Shown piece by piece: positions 12,478 to 24,200 of a stretch of 64,000 bases of DNA (the first letter of the stretch is position 1; the number at the start of each line of letters is the position of its first letter). The position numbers and the translations under genes are program-made. A model generated the notes under the pieces. It saw only the letters and a program-made list of their open reading frames with translations, did not search any database and was not told the origin of the DNA. The stretch is from Artemisia argyi (taxonomy: Eukaryota; Streptophyta; Magnoliopsida; Asterales; Asteraceae), in the NCBI GenBank assembly GCA_030686995.1, contig CM060702.1:69717440-69781439 (forward strand). Reading direction: 5' to 3'.

Positions 12478-12880
12478 ATGCTTGGCAAATTAATCTTTAG
12501 CACACCCCTTTCCCAAAGCACTCCTTACTCTCCCATACCACCAAATGCTCCATCCAAGTTCCTCCTCATCCTTTGGTACTCATCTATCCTCTGTGGATAT
12601 GTCATTCACTCTTTCAAACATCACCCCATTGGATTATGCTATGCCAACTCCATCACCCACATACTCACCACCACCTCCATCTCCAATCCTAGGCCAACCT
12701 ATCCAACTCCATCCAGTTGACTTACATCGTGCAAATTGCGTATGTCTCCATAACCGTAACCTCATCTTCCCCTTAAGGGATGAGCTTCACTTCATGTTCT
12801 CCTATGTTGAACATTTATTGACTCCACCCCATGAGCCAATCATACCACCTCCTCCACCAACCCATATCCCATCCAACTAG
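12478..12880 (+). other. Proline-rich open frames, probable LTR-element internal remnant
   Basis: Two overlapping frames (12478-12720 and 12545-12880) encode proline/serine/threonine-rich peptides, for example PTPSPTYSPPPPSP. They lie just upstream of non-coding DNA that, without the CACTA insertion at 13126-16317, leads into a purine tract and a probable LTR. I read this as the degraded 3' internal region of a plus-strand LTR element. No domain is recognised. Confidence 0.35.
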
Positions 12881-13125
12881 ACATATTGATGTTTAGTTTT
12901 CAAAAATAAATGATTAGGATCCCATTTGGACTAGAAGCAAATCATAGGGCCTCTCAAGTCACTAAAGATTAATGTGTTCTTCTTGTAGTTTATTTTCTTG
13001 TTTGTGATGTAGTCATACTTTATGAATGACATTTTTAGTTATGAATGCACGGCTTATTTTATGGTTGGCTTATCTTTTATTCCCTTGGCTTCTTAGCCCT
13101 TTCTTTTATTTTATGGTTGGATATT
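12881..13125. other. Left flank of the CACTA insertion (host LTR-element DNA)
   Basis: Non-coding. Its last three bases, ATT (13123-13125), are the left target duplication of the CACTA transposon. The sequence resumes at 16321. Confidence 0.5.
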
Positions 13126-14037
13126 CACTACTAGAAAAAGTTCTATCATTGACTCGCATTTTATGACGCACACAATATAATGACATGCAAAATTGTAAGT
13201 CATAAAAAAACTGTCATAAATTGTAAAATCTGAAGGCTAGACGACAGACATTTTTGTGTGTCATAAAATTCGTGTCATATCTCAAATTTTTTAAAAACAC
13301 GGACCACAAAAGCTTGAAACTTTCAAATCGCCTTTTATTCATTATTTCAAGAAGATATATCAGATCTCATCTTCTCTCTCTCAAATGTTTCATCCCTCTT
13401 GGTGAATAACGGCAGCAACAACAACATCACCACCATCCGACTACCTCACTCCTTTTAGTTGAATGATAAACTAACATTACGAGCCTCTCAACATTACGAG
13501 GTCTAAAAAGGTGGGCTTCAATCTTGTATTGTTCTAGAAGCTTTACATTAAACTAAATACGGTTCATCTATGGAAATTTGGCAAGATTTTGTGGGGTTAC
13601 AAATTTTATTATGTGCACCATTTTTCAAGATATGTTAACGCAAGTGTGTTTCGTTTTGACTTTATCTTGTTATCTTTTGGAATCTCATGATATTGTTGGT
13701 AATTTTCTTGTATCTGCTGCAGTTTGATGGGTTTATCGATTTAGATCCGTATGATACTATAGCACTAAAAATAAAAGGAGATGGGAGGAGTTATATATCC
13801 ACTGTAAGTTCTGCATCTGTATGTATTTGTTTAATGGAATGTTGAGAGGCTCGTAATGTAAGTTTATCTGTATATATGTAGGGTTTCGGGTCAGTCGACC
13901 CATTTGGGTCACGAGTTGGCCATGGGTATAGTCTTGAATTGTTTATTAACTCCTTATTTGAGCTTATTTTGTTTTATTTATTTAAGTGTATTTGAGCTTA
14001 TGGCTTAATTGTTTGTTTGTTACCTGTTGTAGCAGCC

Positions 14038-14270
14038 CACCCGAAAGGGTGATGGTTTGGTTGAGGGTACGATTCACGACCACACCAAGAGGGTGTTTGT
14101 TTGCTTCTATCAAAGTAAGGAAACCCGTATAGGGTGTGTTTTGCTGTGTTCGGTTCATAGCGAGACCCACAAAGGGTGTCGTTGGTTGGTGTCATTTATC
14201 GACTCGAAGGAAAACCACCTATGGTGGTGATTCTTTGGCTTGGTACACGACAGCCCCGAAGGGGTGTCGT
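14038..14270. repeat. Ladder of six short hairpins, about 43-bp period
   Basis: Successive palindromes: CACCCGAAAGGGTG (14038-14051), ACACC-GGTGT (14082-14096), ACCCGTATAGGGT (14123-14135), ACCC-GGGT (14165-14177), ACCACCTATGGTGGT (14214-14228) and ACGACA-CCCCGAAGGGG-TGTCGT (14247-14270). Spacing is about 38-49 bp. The loop and stem bases vary while the ability to pair is kept. Confidence 0.75.
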
Positions 14271-14536
14271 TGTTTTTGTTCTGTTGTCGCGGCTCACACC
14301 ACAAGCCTCACTCGGGTACGTTTGGGTTTTGTTGCCTTTGAGACTTGTCCCGTGACGTATATATAGGATACAGGGCATGTACAATTTCAGGCCACAACCC
14401 ACTCAGTTGAATAATGAATATGATGTTGAAATGAAGTTGCGTTTTGCTGTAAACAGAGTTCTCAGTATTAGGAATATGGCATCCTTAAAATTATGAAATA
14501 ACACAAAGCAATCATGAAGGCTTGTAAGTATGCTAA

Positions 14537-15823
14537 TTGGAAATCTCTGAACCTATTGTAGATGACGGGCCTGGATCACTTAGAGATGCATGTCGCAAGA
14601 AAGAGCCTTTGTGGATTGTATTTGAAGTTTCGGGTACCATTGAACTGGCATCTTATTTGAATGTATCCTCTTACAAGACCATTGATGGGCGAGGTCAAAG
14701 GATCAAACTAACGGGCAAAGGCCTTAAGCTGAAAGAATGTGAACACGTTATTATATGCAACTTGGAGTTTGCAGGCTGTAGAGGACATGACATAGATGGC
14801 ATTCAAATCAAGCCTAATTCAAAGCATATATGGATTGATCGCTTTAGCCTCCAAGATTATGATGATGGATTGATTGATATTACCCGTCAAAGTACAGATA
14901 TTACTATTTCACGGTAATTACTCTAGACCAAGTATGTTGCATATATGTTTTGGCCTTGATTTTGCATAAAATTTATGTACTTTTTCATTTGTTACGTTTT
15001 ATGAAAGCCTGTTTTCATGGGATTTTGGCTACAAAATGACTTGTATGTAAAATAACGAAAAAGTACAATGATGAAAACGTGAAAAATGAAAAGTTAGTTG
15101 CCATAATATGAATAAAATTATTTGTTCACAAGGATATGACCAACTAACCTTCTAATTATAGGGGCAATTCTAAAATGTTATGTGCCGATCTCTAAATATT
15201 AATATAAATAAAAAATAGTTGCAAAAGTAAGATTATTCTAGTTTTTCAGTTTATTAGGACTGTGTTTTCCTAGAAAAAACTACAATTCCCATTCAAGTCC
15301 TACATCGTTACTACTTATGATATCGGTTGTTTACAGTAAGGCTGTGTATATGGCGCAGGCAGGCGACAAAGAAGAGGCAAGCAGTGGCTGCATTATATCT
15401 GAGGGTGACTTATTTATGACGGGTACTCAACCGGGTTTATTGGAACCAACAGCAGCAAGTAGTTTGTTTCACCCGAGTCAACACTATGATAGATGGACTA
15501 TCGAACCTGCATCGAAGGAGCTCAAACATATTATCGAGCATTGTACATGATGGCAAAATGTTCCACGCCTACCTGGTCAGTAACCCATATATATAGTTAA
15601 GTATTCTTATGGCTGATTCTATAAAAAACTAAAAACCTTTCATTCGGATAAGCATAGTTAAATTTACATTCATAATAAGCATAAGTTTGCTGACTTTCAA
15701 CATGTAGGAATAGCTGTGGCACCAGTGGCACCAGTGGTTTCGTACTCTAATGTAGATAGCAGCATGGGATATCGATCTGCAGCAGCTAGAGAAGTAAACT
15801 TTGACGATGACATATTTAGATGA
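14537..15823 (+). pseudogene. Captured pectate lyase fragment (polysaccharide lyase family 1)
   Basis: The first exon-like block (about 14540-14914) encodes the N-terminal beta-helix of plant pectate lyases: DDGPGSLRDACRKKEPLWIV, TIDGRGQRIKLTGKGL, ECEHVIICNLEF, DGIQIKPNSKHIWID and DYDDGLIDITRQSTDI, ending at a GT donor. A second block (about 15335-15590) matches the C-terminal region: GCIISEGDLFMTG, FHPSQHYDRW and EPASKELKHIIEHCT. The central exons that would hold the calcium-binding and catalytic Arg region are absent. A TGA at 15548-15550 replaces the glycine codon expected before WQNVPRP. A possible last exon at about 15708-15823 ends FDDDIFR. Intron remnants show capture at DNA level, not from mRNA. 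It cannot make active enzyme. Confidence 0.85.
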
Positions 15824-15950
15824 ATCATGCTGTCTGCACAGGGGTAGTTTAAAAACTTGATCTATATAAAAACTAGGCATATCGATATGTAATTTTTGTC
15901 GTTAATTAACTTGTGACTTATCGTGAATTAGTACTTGAATTAACCTCATT

Positions 15951-15951
<1 letters not shown>

Positions 15952-16042
<91 letters not shown>
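15952..16042. repeat. (TA)n microsatellite inside the CACTA element
   Basis: About 45 uninterrupted TA units between the pectate lyase fragment and the right subterminal repeats. Confidence 0.95.
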
Positions 16043-16047
<5 letters not shown>

Positions 16048-16887
16048 GCGTTATTTTGATATTTGTGTTTTTAATTTTGTATTATCAGGTTTTTAATTGT
16101 CATTTAATAGAAAACTAGGAACTGAAAAAAATTAGGTTATGACTCGCAAAAAAGAGAGTCATAAAACGTGGGTCATAAGTGCGCGTCATAGATGGATGAC
16201 GCACAAATGCGAGTCATGAAGCTTTATGACGGGTCCATCCTTGACTCGCATTTGCGAGTCATAAGGCCTCTTCTTGACTCGCATTTGGAGTCAAGAATAG
16301 CTGTTTTTCTAGTAGTGATTTGTCTTGCTACATGTTAGATATTGTATATGTGTCGTCTAACTTTGTTTTATAGCAAGAACCATTGCTCGATTCCTTGGTG
16401 CCCTCCAAACGAGAGGGAGTATACAAAAAGGGGAGCCTTTGCGATCTTTTTGCTTCGACAAAAAGGAGGAGAAATGAAATATAAACTCATATTAAAAGCT
16501 TGTTAAAATTAATATTTTTACCTAAAATGAGTTTATGTTTTGTCATCATCAAAAAAAGGGAGATTGCTGATACAAATAATGTCTAAAAACGTTATTTCTA
16601 CTTTTCGACACCTCTAAGTTGTGATGATAACAAAATATAAAATCACGTTACGTTAAAATTAACGTAAACAAATTTTTAGTCGAAATACCCCATTTCTACG
16701 TAAATCACTCTAGGTAAAAACAAACAAATTTACAACTTGATAAATGATCAAAGAAGTGAATTTGTGTTTTAAACTTCACATTTTTAATGTGAAAAATATT
16801 TTTTCAAAAATACATTTTACAATTTTTTTTTTTGAATTATAAAGAAATGTTTTAATTGGAAAAAATAAGTTTAAAATTCCCAACATC

Positions 16888-16891
<4 letters not shown>

Positions 16892-16912
<21 letters not shown>
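16892..16912. repeat. Poly-C tract
   Basis: Twenty-one consecutive C residues followed by an A run. It lies inside the probable LTR. Confidence 0.95.
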
Positions 16913-16923
<11 letters not shown>

Positions 16924-16959
16924 TTTCACCACTACAAAAAATTAAGCGTCTTTGTCTTG

Positions 16960-16989
16960 GACGGTACCACTAAATTTAGTGGTACCGTC
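16960..16989. promoter_or_regulatory. Perfect 30-bp palindrome upstream of the LTR TATA box
   Basis: GACGGTACCACTAAA is followed directly by its exact reverse complement. A second partial copy of the right arm (TTTAGTGGTGCCGTCC) follows at 16995-17010. It is about 50-75 bp upstream of the TATA-like CCTATAAATAC, the place where LTR enhancers sit. Confidence 0.6.
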
Positions 16990-17822
16990 GGGTATTTAGT
17001 GGTGCCGTCCATGTATAACGGACAAATTTCTTTTGCCTATAAATACCTGTCCACTTCATAGTTTTTGGGCATCCTTTTTCACACAAAAATTTCTGAGTTT
17101 TATTCCCTATTCACACTTACATTTCCTTGATCATTTAGATAGTTTTCTTTTGTTTAAGAGTAATTTTTTCATCCAACCAAAGATCACCTTCATTCCTTTA
17201 TTACTTTAAGAGAAGAACACAAAGTATCAAGAAGATACAAGGTGTTAGAGTCATTGTGTAGTGCACTTGCATTACTTGTAGTTTACTTGTTGTATCTTGA
17301 CATACGTCAAGTTTTCATTGTCTTGTTTAGTCATCTTGTGTGGATCATTGTGATCGTGTGGATCTTGTGTTGATTGTGTAGAGAGTGTATAGATCAAATG
17401 GATCTAGAGTAGATTGTGTGATTAGTAAGGATCGTGAGTGAGATTGGTACTAGCTAGATTAGTACTCGACATTTAGATTAGTGTCGGAAATTGTGATAAG
17501 CGACGTTGTACGGTTTTCTCCGCCTGAAGAGAGCTTTGTTGACATAGTGCATAGAACTCTCGAGTTGGGTACTCGAGGAGTGGAGTAGGGCGAAGAAGAG
17601 CTTCGTTACCGAACCACTATAAATCTCGTTTTCTCGGTTTGATCTTTCTATCCCTACTCTTTAGATTTATTGTTTACATATGATAGTATAGATTAGTGTT
17701 CATATTGGTGTTGGTTGATTTCACAAAAGAATTGGATCTAAGTTTTTCAAAGAAACTTTTCTAATTAACGAAAATATATCGGTAAAACTACTCAACCACT
17801 CCCCCCCCCTCTAGTTTTTCAC

Positions 17823-18090
17823 AGATGTTTGGTAAAAGTAGCAATGAGCAGTGGCTACAACTCACATCTTCTTAAAGAAGCATTGGGAAAATGAGCATTC
17901 CTAAAAAAATAGCAAAGCTCACCGCTCCTTTACCAAACGAACAATAAAAATCAAAAAACTCATTGCTCACCGCTTATCGCTCCAAAATGCTCCGCGCCGA
18001 ACATAGCTATAGTATGCCGAGTGGGCACATATTAGTAAAACTCTTTTTTGAAATATGGAGGATTTAAAGCATTGTTTTAAAAAAGGGATA
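17823..18090. other. Short intergenic DNA with possible MITE
   Basis: The words TGTTTGGTAAAAG (about 17825) and CTTTACCAAACGA (about 17928) are inverted relative to each other, suggesting a small inverted-repeat element. No target duplication was confirmed. Confidence 0.35.
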
Positions 18091-18095
18091 ATTAC

Positions 18096-18884
18096 TGTTG
18101 GAATTATGATATCATGACATTCATATAAAATAAACCAAACACATCAAGTGAGCATAGCGGAAGCAATTATAACAAGATCATATAACATGTAATTAATTAA
18201 TCAAATATAAAAGTAAACATACCTTTGTGATTCTAGCCCGAACAAGAATCAATTAATGCAATACTTCGAATCAAGAACCCTAATTAGGGTTTATGTGGAT
18301 TATAAGAATTACCCCTTACCTCTTTTGTAATTCAATCCAAGAATCAAACAATAGTGTGTTTGAATCACGTTCTTGTACACACGTACTAATTCAAGTAAAA
18401 GTTTATGCAAGTAAATAAAACACAAAACTTTAGTTTATGAAAATCGAATCCCTTAGATGGGATTGTTGATGGATCGATTTTAAGACAAGAAGAGAAGAGA
18501 GAAAAACACCTATTATGTGTGTACAAGTTATGAGAAAACCAATAACCCATGAGGTGTTTATATACTAGTGAATACTTGGAGCTCAAGGCACAAAGGAGGT
18601 GGAGAACACCCCTTGGCCGATTGGTATTGGTATCCCCAAGGGATTCCGGAACCTTCTCTTGTTTCCAATTATTCACAAGTATTACTTTCCTTTTCTTCGT
18701 CTAACGATCGTTAGTCATTCTCCGTTAAATACTAACGGTCGTTACTAGTTTTGTGTTTATTAATAATTACATATAACATTTATAAATAATTATTCTTTTA
18801 CTCTTCATACGTATTGTGTGCAATCCCGTGATCTCGAGTTCGATCCTAACATACAACTACTAAAATAATGTCCATAATCTAACA
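18096..18884 (-). repeat. Left LTR (3' LTR) of the Copia-like element
   Basis: Same length as the partner at 43850-44638. The only open frame, near 18386-18676, is duplicated in the other LTR and has no recognised domain. Confidence 0.92.
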
Positions 18885-21245
18885 GCTCCCACTTGGACAT
18901 ATTTTAATAGTGTAATCACATCGGTTAGCGTCTTGCAACACGCCGATGCCTCTAGTACGATCTTGAGTAAGGCTCCTGGAAAAACCTTTTAATGATTTCT
19001 CATTATTATTATCCTTTTGTTTCTAATTCCACGTTAATAAGGATATGGATTAAAGTCATTCCTTAATTAACCATTCTGTTTCTCGTTGTTTATGATTGAT
19101 TAAGATTACCAAATTTTCTAAACATATTCAGGGGAGATCTTGGGCACGGCAATGCAAACATCTTGACAACCCTACGAGGGGCCCAGCAGTATTAAACTCC
19201 AAAACTAAATTTGAAGGAATAAATTCTATCTTGACTACAAGCAAAACCCATAAACTTTGTAACACTTTCGAAAACAACCCTTATGACTACCAGTTACGTA
19301 TAGCGTTAAGTTGTTTCACAAAAATGTACTACATTCATGACACTTATCTTGCATCTCAAGTCTGAGGATAACTTCTCATGATTTACTTAATAACAAAATC
19401 CATAAAGTAACATCATGTAGTTGGGATAAGTCCTATATTCGGTATCATTGAATATCATCTGAAATGGCATGACTACGCATCAATATAATTTAAGCATATT
19501 ATACCAACCTTCAGATTTGTCTTGATTTAATAATATTCCCATATTATTAACTGACAACGGACAATTTAGAACAACATTTATTCATGGATTAAACATACAA
19601 ATATATGATACAATTTATTATAAATTAAACATACCATGTATTTAAATTTATTATAATAATTGTTTAATATCCCTTATCCAAATACTAAATAAATCAATGC
19701 ATGATAACTCTTGTTGATGAATTATGTCTCAAGTAATGACATTCATACTTGTTGACAAGACATAAATCATCCAACTTTGATCTATCAGAATTTTGAGAAT
19801 ACTTATTTCAAGAATTCAACTATTGAAGTTCTTGTATATGCATACTCAATTATTTTGATAAAGCCTTATAATCTTTCATAAATGTGTGACATCCTTAACC
19901 ACCAATTTATGATAATCAAACTTCCAAACATTTTAAAGTTTAAAGTATTCTTGTTCTCTTAATGTATAATGCAACTATGCTCTTACTAAGCATAACTAAT
20001 ACATATAGCCAAAGATGAAATCTTTACCATAACTAATATTGAGTGTCATCTCAATTTCATTTAGCATCATTGTATGCAACAACAATATACTATTAAAACT
20101 TTCCGTAAACATTAATATTTATTGTGTAATGTTTGATGCCCTTCAAACTTTCAAGTTTGTTGGCTATGACAATTTTCACAACAATTGAAAAATTGTTCAT
20201 CTATAGAATTTGGAAGCTATTCCAGATTTAGGACGTGATTCTATAATCAAACATATTCTTTTAGAATATTACACAAGTTATCTAATAACTTTTAATTAGA
20301 TATTAATATTTCCAAATCATCTTGTAATCAAGCATGATACAACAAAACATGATGTTCATGAAAAATCTTTGAGTCATTCTTAGATTTTATTCATGTCATA
20401 CATAACTATTTAGACTTTCTAAATAATATATCATGTTATATTAGATTTATTTACCGCACATGTTTCAACAATAAACATTCATTCCAAGGTTGTATGTCTT
20501 ATTTCCTAAATCTTTAAAGTTTCATTCCAAACTAAGACTTAACTTTGAACTTATATGGAATGTTACCTTTTATATGTTCTACAACATATATGATTTAAGA
20601 AATTGAACATAATACTCCCACTAGCTTTTAGGAATACTTAGAAATTATCTTATTTCAATTATAAATCAAAACATGAATTTAATAATTAAATATAAGAGTA
20701 ATCTTCTAGATGCATGCATTTATCCATCCATGGATTATTGCACTTTGTACACTTCCAAATATTTATTTGAATTCATAAACTTCTTTTGATTACTTATCGT
20801 CCTCGCTCAAGTAATCATACAAGAAAGAGTTTTGATATTCCATTATCAATTTCATATAATGAAACTAAATACGACAATCATAATCTTTATATATTTAATG
20901 TGTTTATAATAGAATATTCAATCACAGTTAATTGCTTAAGTGTGATTAATAATCTTGTCATAAGACATGCATTAAATACGTGCACAATATTGTCCATATG
21001 ATTTCTATACAAAGATTTAAACCACAAGGGTTACTTTATCTTTGAAGAAACTCATCTTCATTTTCTAGTCTAACTATTAAGTTAAACCACATTTCTAAAA
21101 TTGATTATCTTTATGAACAGCATCTTAATCCTTCATATCATGTATACTTTACCCAATTTCATATTTGGTAATGTATCGTAATGATTATCAGATTTTCAAT
21201 AATCCTGTAAATCATAGCCCTCAGCATATTAATCAAATATCTGAG
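18885..21245 (-). other. Internal region of the Copia-like element, part 1 (non-coding)
   Basis: AT-rich with no domain-bearing frame. CTCCCACTAG near 20615 resembles the polypurine tract next to the left LTR. The last five bases, CTGAG (21241-21245), are the left target duplication of the nested element. Confidence 0.6.
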
Positions 21246-24200
21246 TGATGAGTGTCTAAATACTCATCATTTTATACCCATCTGAACTGCAAAAACAGTT
21301 AAAAACACACAGAAACACCACGTAATACTACAAATATCTTTGAAATGTGTTTTTATATGTTTCAGGTGCAAAAGGACTGAAAACAGAGAAAAACGGACAA
21401 AGTTTACCAAATTGTCAAAATCAGTCCCCAGGAATCAAGGAATAACAATTTTTACCCTTGAAAGTTCAAAATATCAAAATTGGCAAAACAGGTCCCTTCA
21501 GTTTCAATATTGACAGAAAATACCCCCAGTGTTCAAAAATGTAATTTTATCATTAAAGGGTCCTTGGTAATTCACAAGTTGACAAATTTGACCCCTAGAT
21601 GATAAATTCAAGAAATTTACAAAACAAGTCCCTGCACTTTGAAAATTAGTAAAATTGGTCCCCGGTTATTTTTAAATTTGGAAAAATATAAAAAAAAGGA
21701 CCTTATAATATTTTTACATGGCAAGAAAGGTCCTTTTTAACAAAATTTGGAAAAGTTACAAGATTGGTCCCTAGAATTCAGAATTTGCAAAATAAGTCCT
21801 TGGGCTTATTACCTTTATAAACCAAACGGATCCAACAAAATAATCCAAAGTCCAAATCCAAAAACAAAATAAAACCTGGTCCATGACAAATCCAAAAGCC
21901 CAACTAGCAAAGGCCCATTTCCCTTATAAATAAAAAAAAAAAAACGGTTTGACCCACGTTGACCCGTCTCCCACCCTTTTTCAACCTCCTCTCCAACTCA
22001 TACCCTGCTACACCACCACTCCACCTCACCCTACCACCACTAGTCCACCTTTACCACCCCACTACCTCCCTGTCAATCCCACAACAAAACCCACCTCTAA
22101 AGTTTACCTTAGAGGATGCCACTTATCACTCCTACACATCTACCTCAACCCCTACAACTGCCACCACCACCTCTGCAACCCTGACACCACCATACCCCTT
22201 ATCCCTTCAATACCACACATCCCAAGACCAATGAATGCACCTTAGCCCTCCCTACTACACGTTACAGTCCCAATTGATTAAAACGACTTTTACAGCCAAA
22301 ATGGATTAAACGGCCAGGATTAATTTCAATCATCTAATGGTGGTGGGAAAGCTCTGTGGGACCAACAAGAAACATTTGGGAGCCTATAAAAGAAGGAAGA
22401 GGCAGAAGGAAGCAGTATTAGAGTAATTTAGTATAAATTAGTATAGATTAGTGTAAGATTTAAATTAATGTAATTTCCAGTTTTTCTTAGATTAAATTAG
22501 TTGTAATCCATTTCATTTATGCAATCCAAACTCATTGCAAGTTTCAATTTCAAGTTCCACTTTATCAATTCAGTTTTAGCAAAATTAAATAAATTTGACA
22601 ACTTACTTAAATTCTGTTTAAACCTGTTAAATCTTGTTTCATTCAGTTACTTAAGTTAATTTATAAGTCTTTAAAAGAGTTCAAAGTTTAAAATAAGTTT
22701 AATTCAGTTGAGATATAAAAAATTGAGAAAAATACAAATAAATAATAGAAAAATAAAAAAAAAAATCAAGAAGACGAAGAAGGAGCAAAGAAGCATGCTA
22801 GATTATGGATGATCTTTGGTTGTAGTACCTCAGGGGAGGTGTAAGAGGTGGTTATTGTATTTGGTTATGTGTTTTTCAATCTGGATGTCTTTGTAAGCTT
22901 TTATACCATTTTCTTGCATTGAACTGTAGCTTGCTTAATCCTGTGTTACTTTGGTGTTTTCATGTTTATTAAGTATTTAGCAGTCAAATTAATGTTTAAA
23001 ATTACATGTTTATTAATTAGAATTCATATTAGTTTAATCTTTTAATATAACTGCCTAAATTAGTATACTAGGAATAATTAGGCATTTGGTGTTATCAGTT
23101 GTGTATTTGTGCTTAAATTAGTTAATATGTCCATGTTATAACCTTTGAATCCAGTATTGCATCCTAAATTAGTGATTCACTTCATTAATCTCAAAACAGT
23201 TATGAAATAAGGGGTGTTTGGTTCAGGGGATCTCTGTGTGTCCTAGTGAGTTATTGTCGTTGTTTTTAGTTGTGATAAGTTATAATAGGTTATATTAGTT
23301 AGTTAAAGCCTTAATAGATCAGTGTACTTAAGAAAAAGTCAATAATGAACTTGAATCTCATTTTCTTGATAACTGTTAAGAGTTAGGACACTTTGATTTT
23401 CATTTTGGCTATAAAATCTGTTAATCTAGCTTAGGGTAGTTACATTATAGCTTTTTACATCATTTGTAATCATTTAGGATCATTGAAATCTCAGATAAGT
23501 CAACTTGTGTAAAAAGCTTCATAAGTCAAAATTTCATAGTAGTCAGAAATCCAAATATTGGATGAATTTTCCTGGTTTTTGTGTTCAGAATTAGGGTGTG
23601 AAACTTTCAGGAGTTGAAGCCTACCACCTCATCTTTGAAATCCCACACTCTCTTCAATTTTGTGAATTTTCTAGTGGGCCCCACAGGTACCCAAACACAA
23701 CTGCAGGGGGCATCACCTCCCCTGCATCAGCAGCTACCCATCCACTATCTCCCATTCTGTGGGTCCCACAGACCACCACAGTGGACCCACTTGGTAATTC
23801 CTGGTTCCTTGGACTCCCTTGCTACCCCTATACCCATTTCAAGCTTGTGTTGAAGCTTAATCTCACTGGGACGCACTTTTATTGACCATTAAAGTCTGTC
23901 CCATTTCTGTGTTAAAACAAGACTTCAAGAGCTTATTTTCATGCTTATTGGCTTATTCTGTGTTTCAAGCTTGTTGTTTTGATTTCATCTAGTTCCAATT
24001 AGACTAGTTATACCTTAATCCACCCCTGTGACTCAGCTTTGAGCTTATTTGTGGCTTATACAAAACAATTTGACCAAAAGTCAACTATAAGTGCTTATTG
24101 TGCCCAAAGTGCTTATTTTTAAGCTCCAGCAAAGTCACCTTCACAAAAGTTACTTATTTTAGGTATTAAAATATTTTTGTAAAAGAAAATTCCAGAAAAG

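Larger units (their letters stand above)
13126..16317. mobile_element. Non-autonomous CACTA (En/Spm) transposon carrying a captured gene
   Basis: It starts CACTACTAGAAAAAG, ends in the inverted CTTTTT-like form GCTGTTTTTCTAGTAGTG, and is flanked by 3-bp duplications ATT (13123-13125 and 16318-16320), all diagnostic of CACTA elements. Subterminal regions carry repeated TGACTCGCATTT and TGACGCAC words in both orientations (13145-13285 and 16135-16305), the usual transposase-binding arrays. No transposase (TNPA/TNPD) is present in the 3.2 kb. It instead contains a broken pectate lyase gene (14537-15823), a hairpin ladder (14038-14270) and a TA microsatellite. It therefore behaves as a Pack-type cargo element. 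Confidence 0.93.
16321..17822 (+). mobile_element. Probable 3' end and LTR of a plus-strand LTR retroelement
   Basis: After the CACTA right flank comes non-coding DNA with a purine tract CAAAAAAAGGGAGATT (about 16548-16563), a polypurine-tract-like motif. A candidate LTR starts TGCTGATACAAAT (about 16563) and ends TTTTTCACA (about 17822). Inside it are CCTATAAATAC (about 17036-17047), a good TATA box, and the C-rich CTCTAG tail often seen at Copia LTR ends. The second LTR and target duplication were not found, so boundaries are approximate. Confidence 0.5.

Noticed and set aside
16931..17010. A second CACTA element starting CACTACAAAAAA
   Set aside because: No matching inverted TTTTTTGTAGTG end or target duplication was found downstream.
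18386..18676. 96-codon frame in the Copia-like LTR, also near 44206-44445
   Set aside because: It is duplicated only because it is in the LTR; no domain is recognised and the copies differ in start and end.
21949..22245. 98-codon Pro/Thr-rich open frame in the 3.9-kb LTR, partly conserved at 36624-36911
   Set aside because: It lies upstream of the LTR TATA box, the two LTR copies use different frames, and low-complexity CCACC runs explain the composition.
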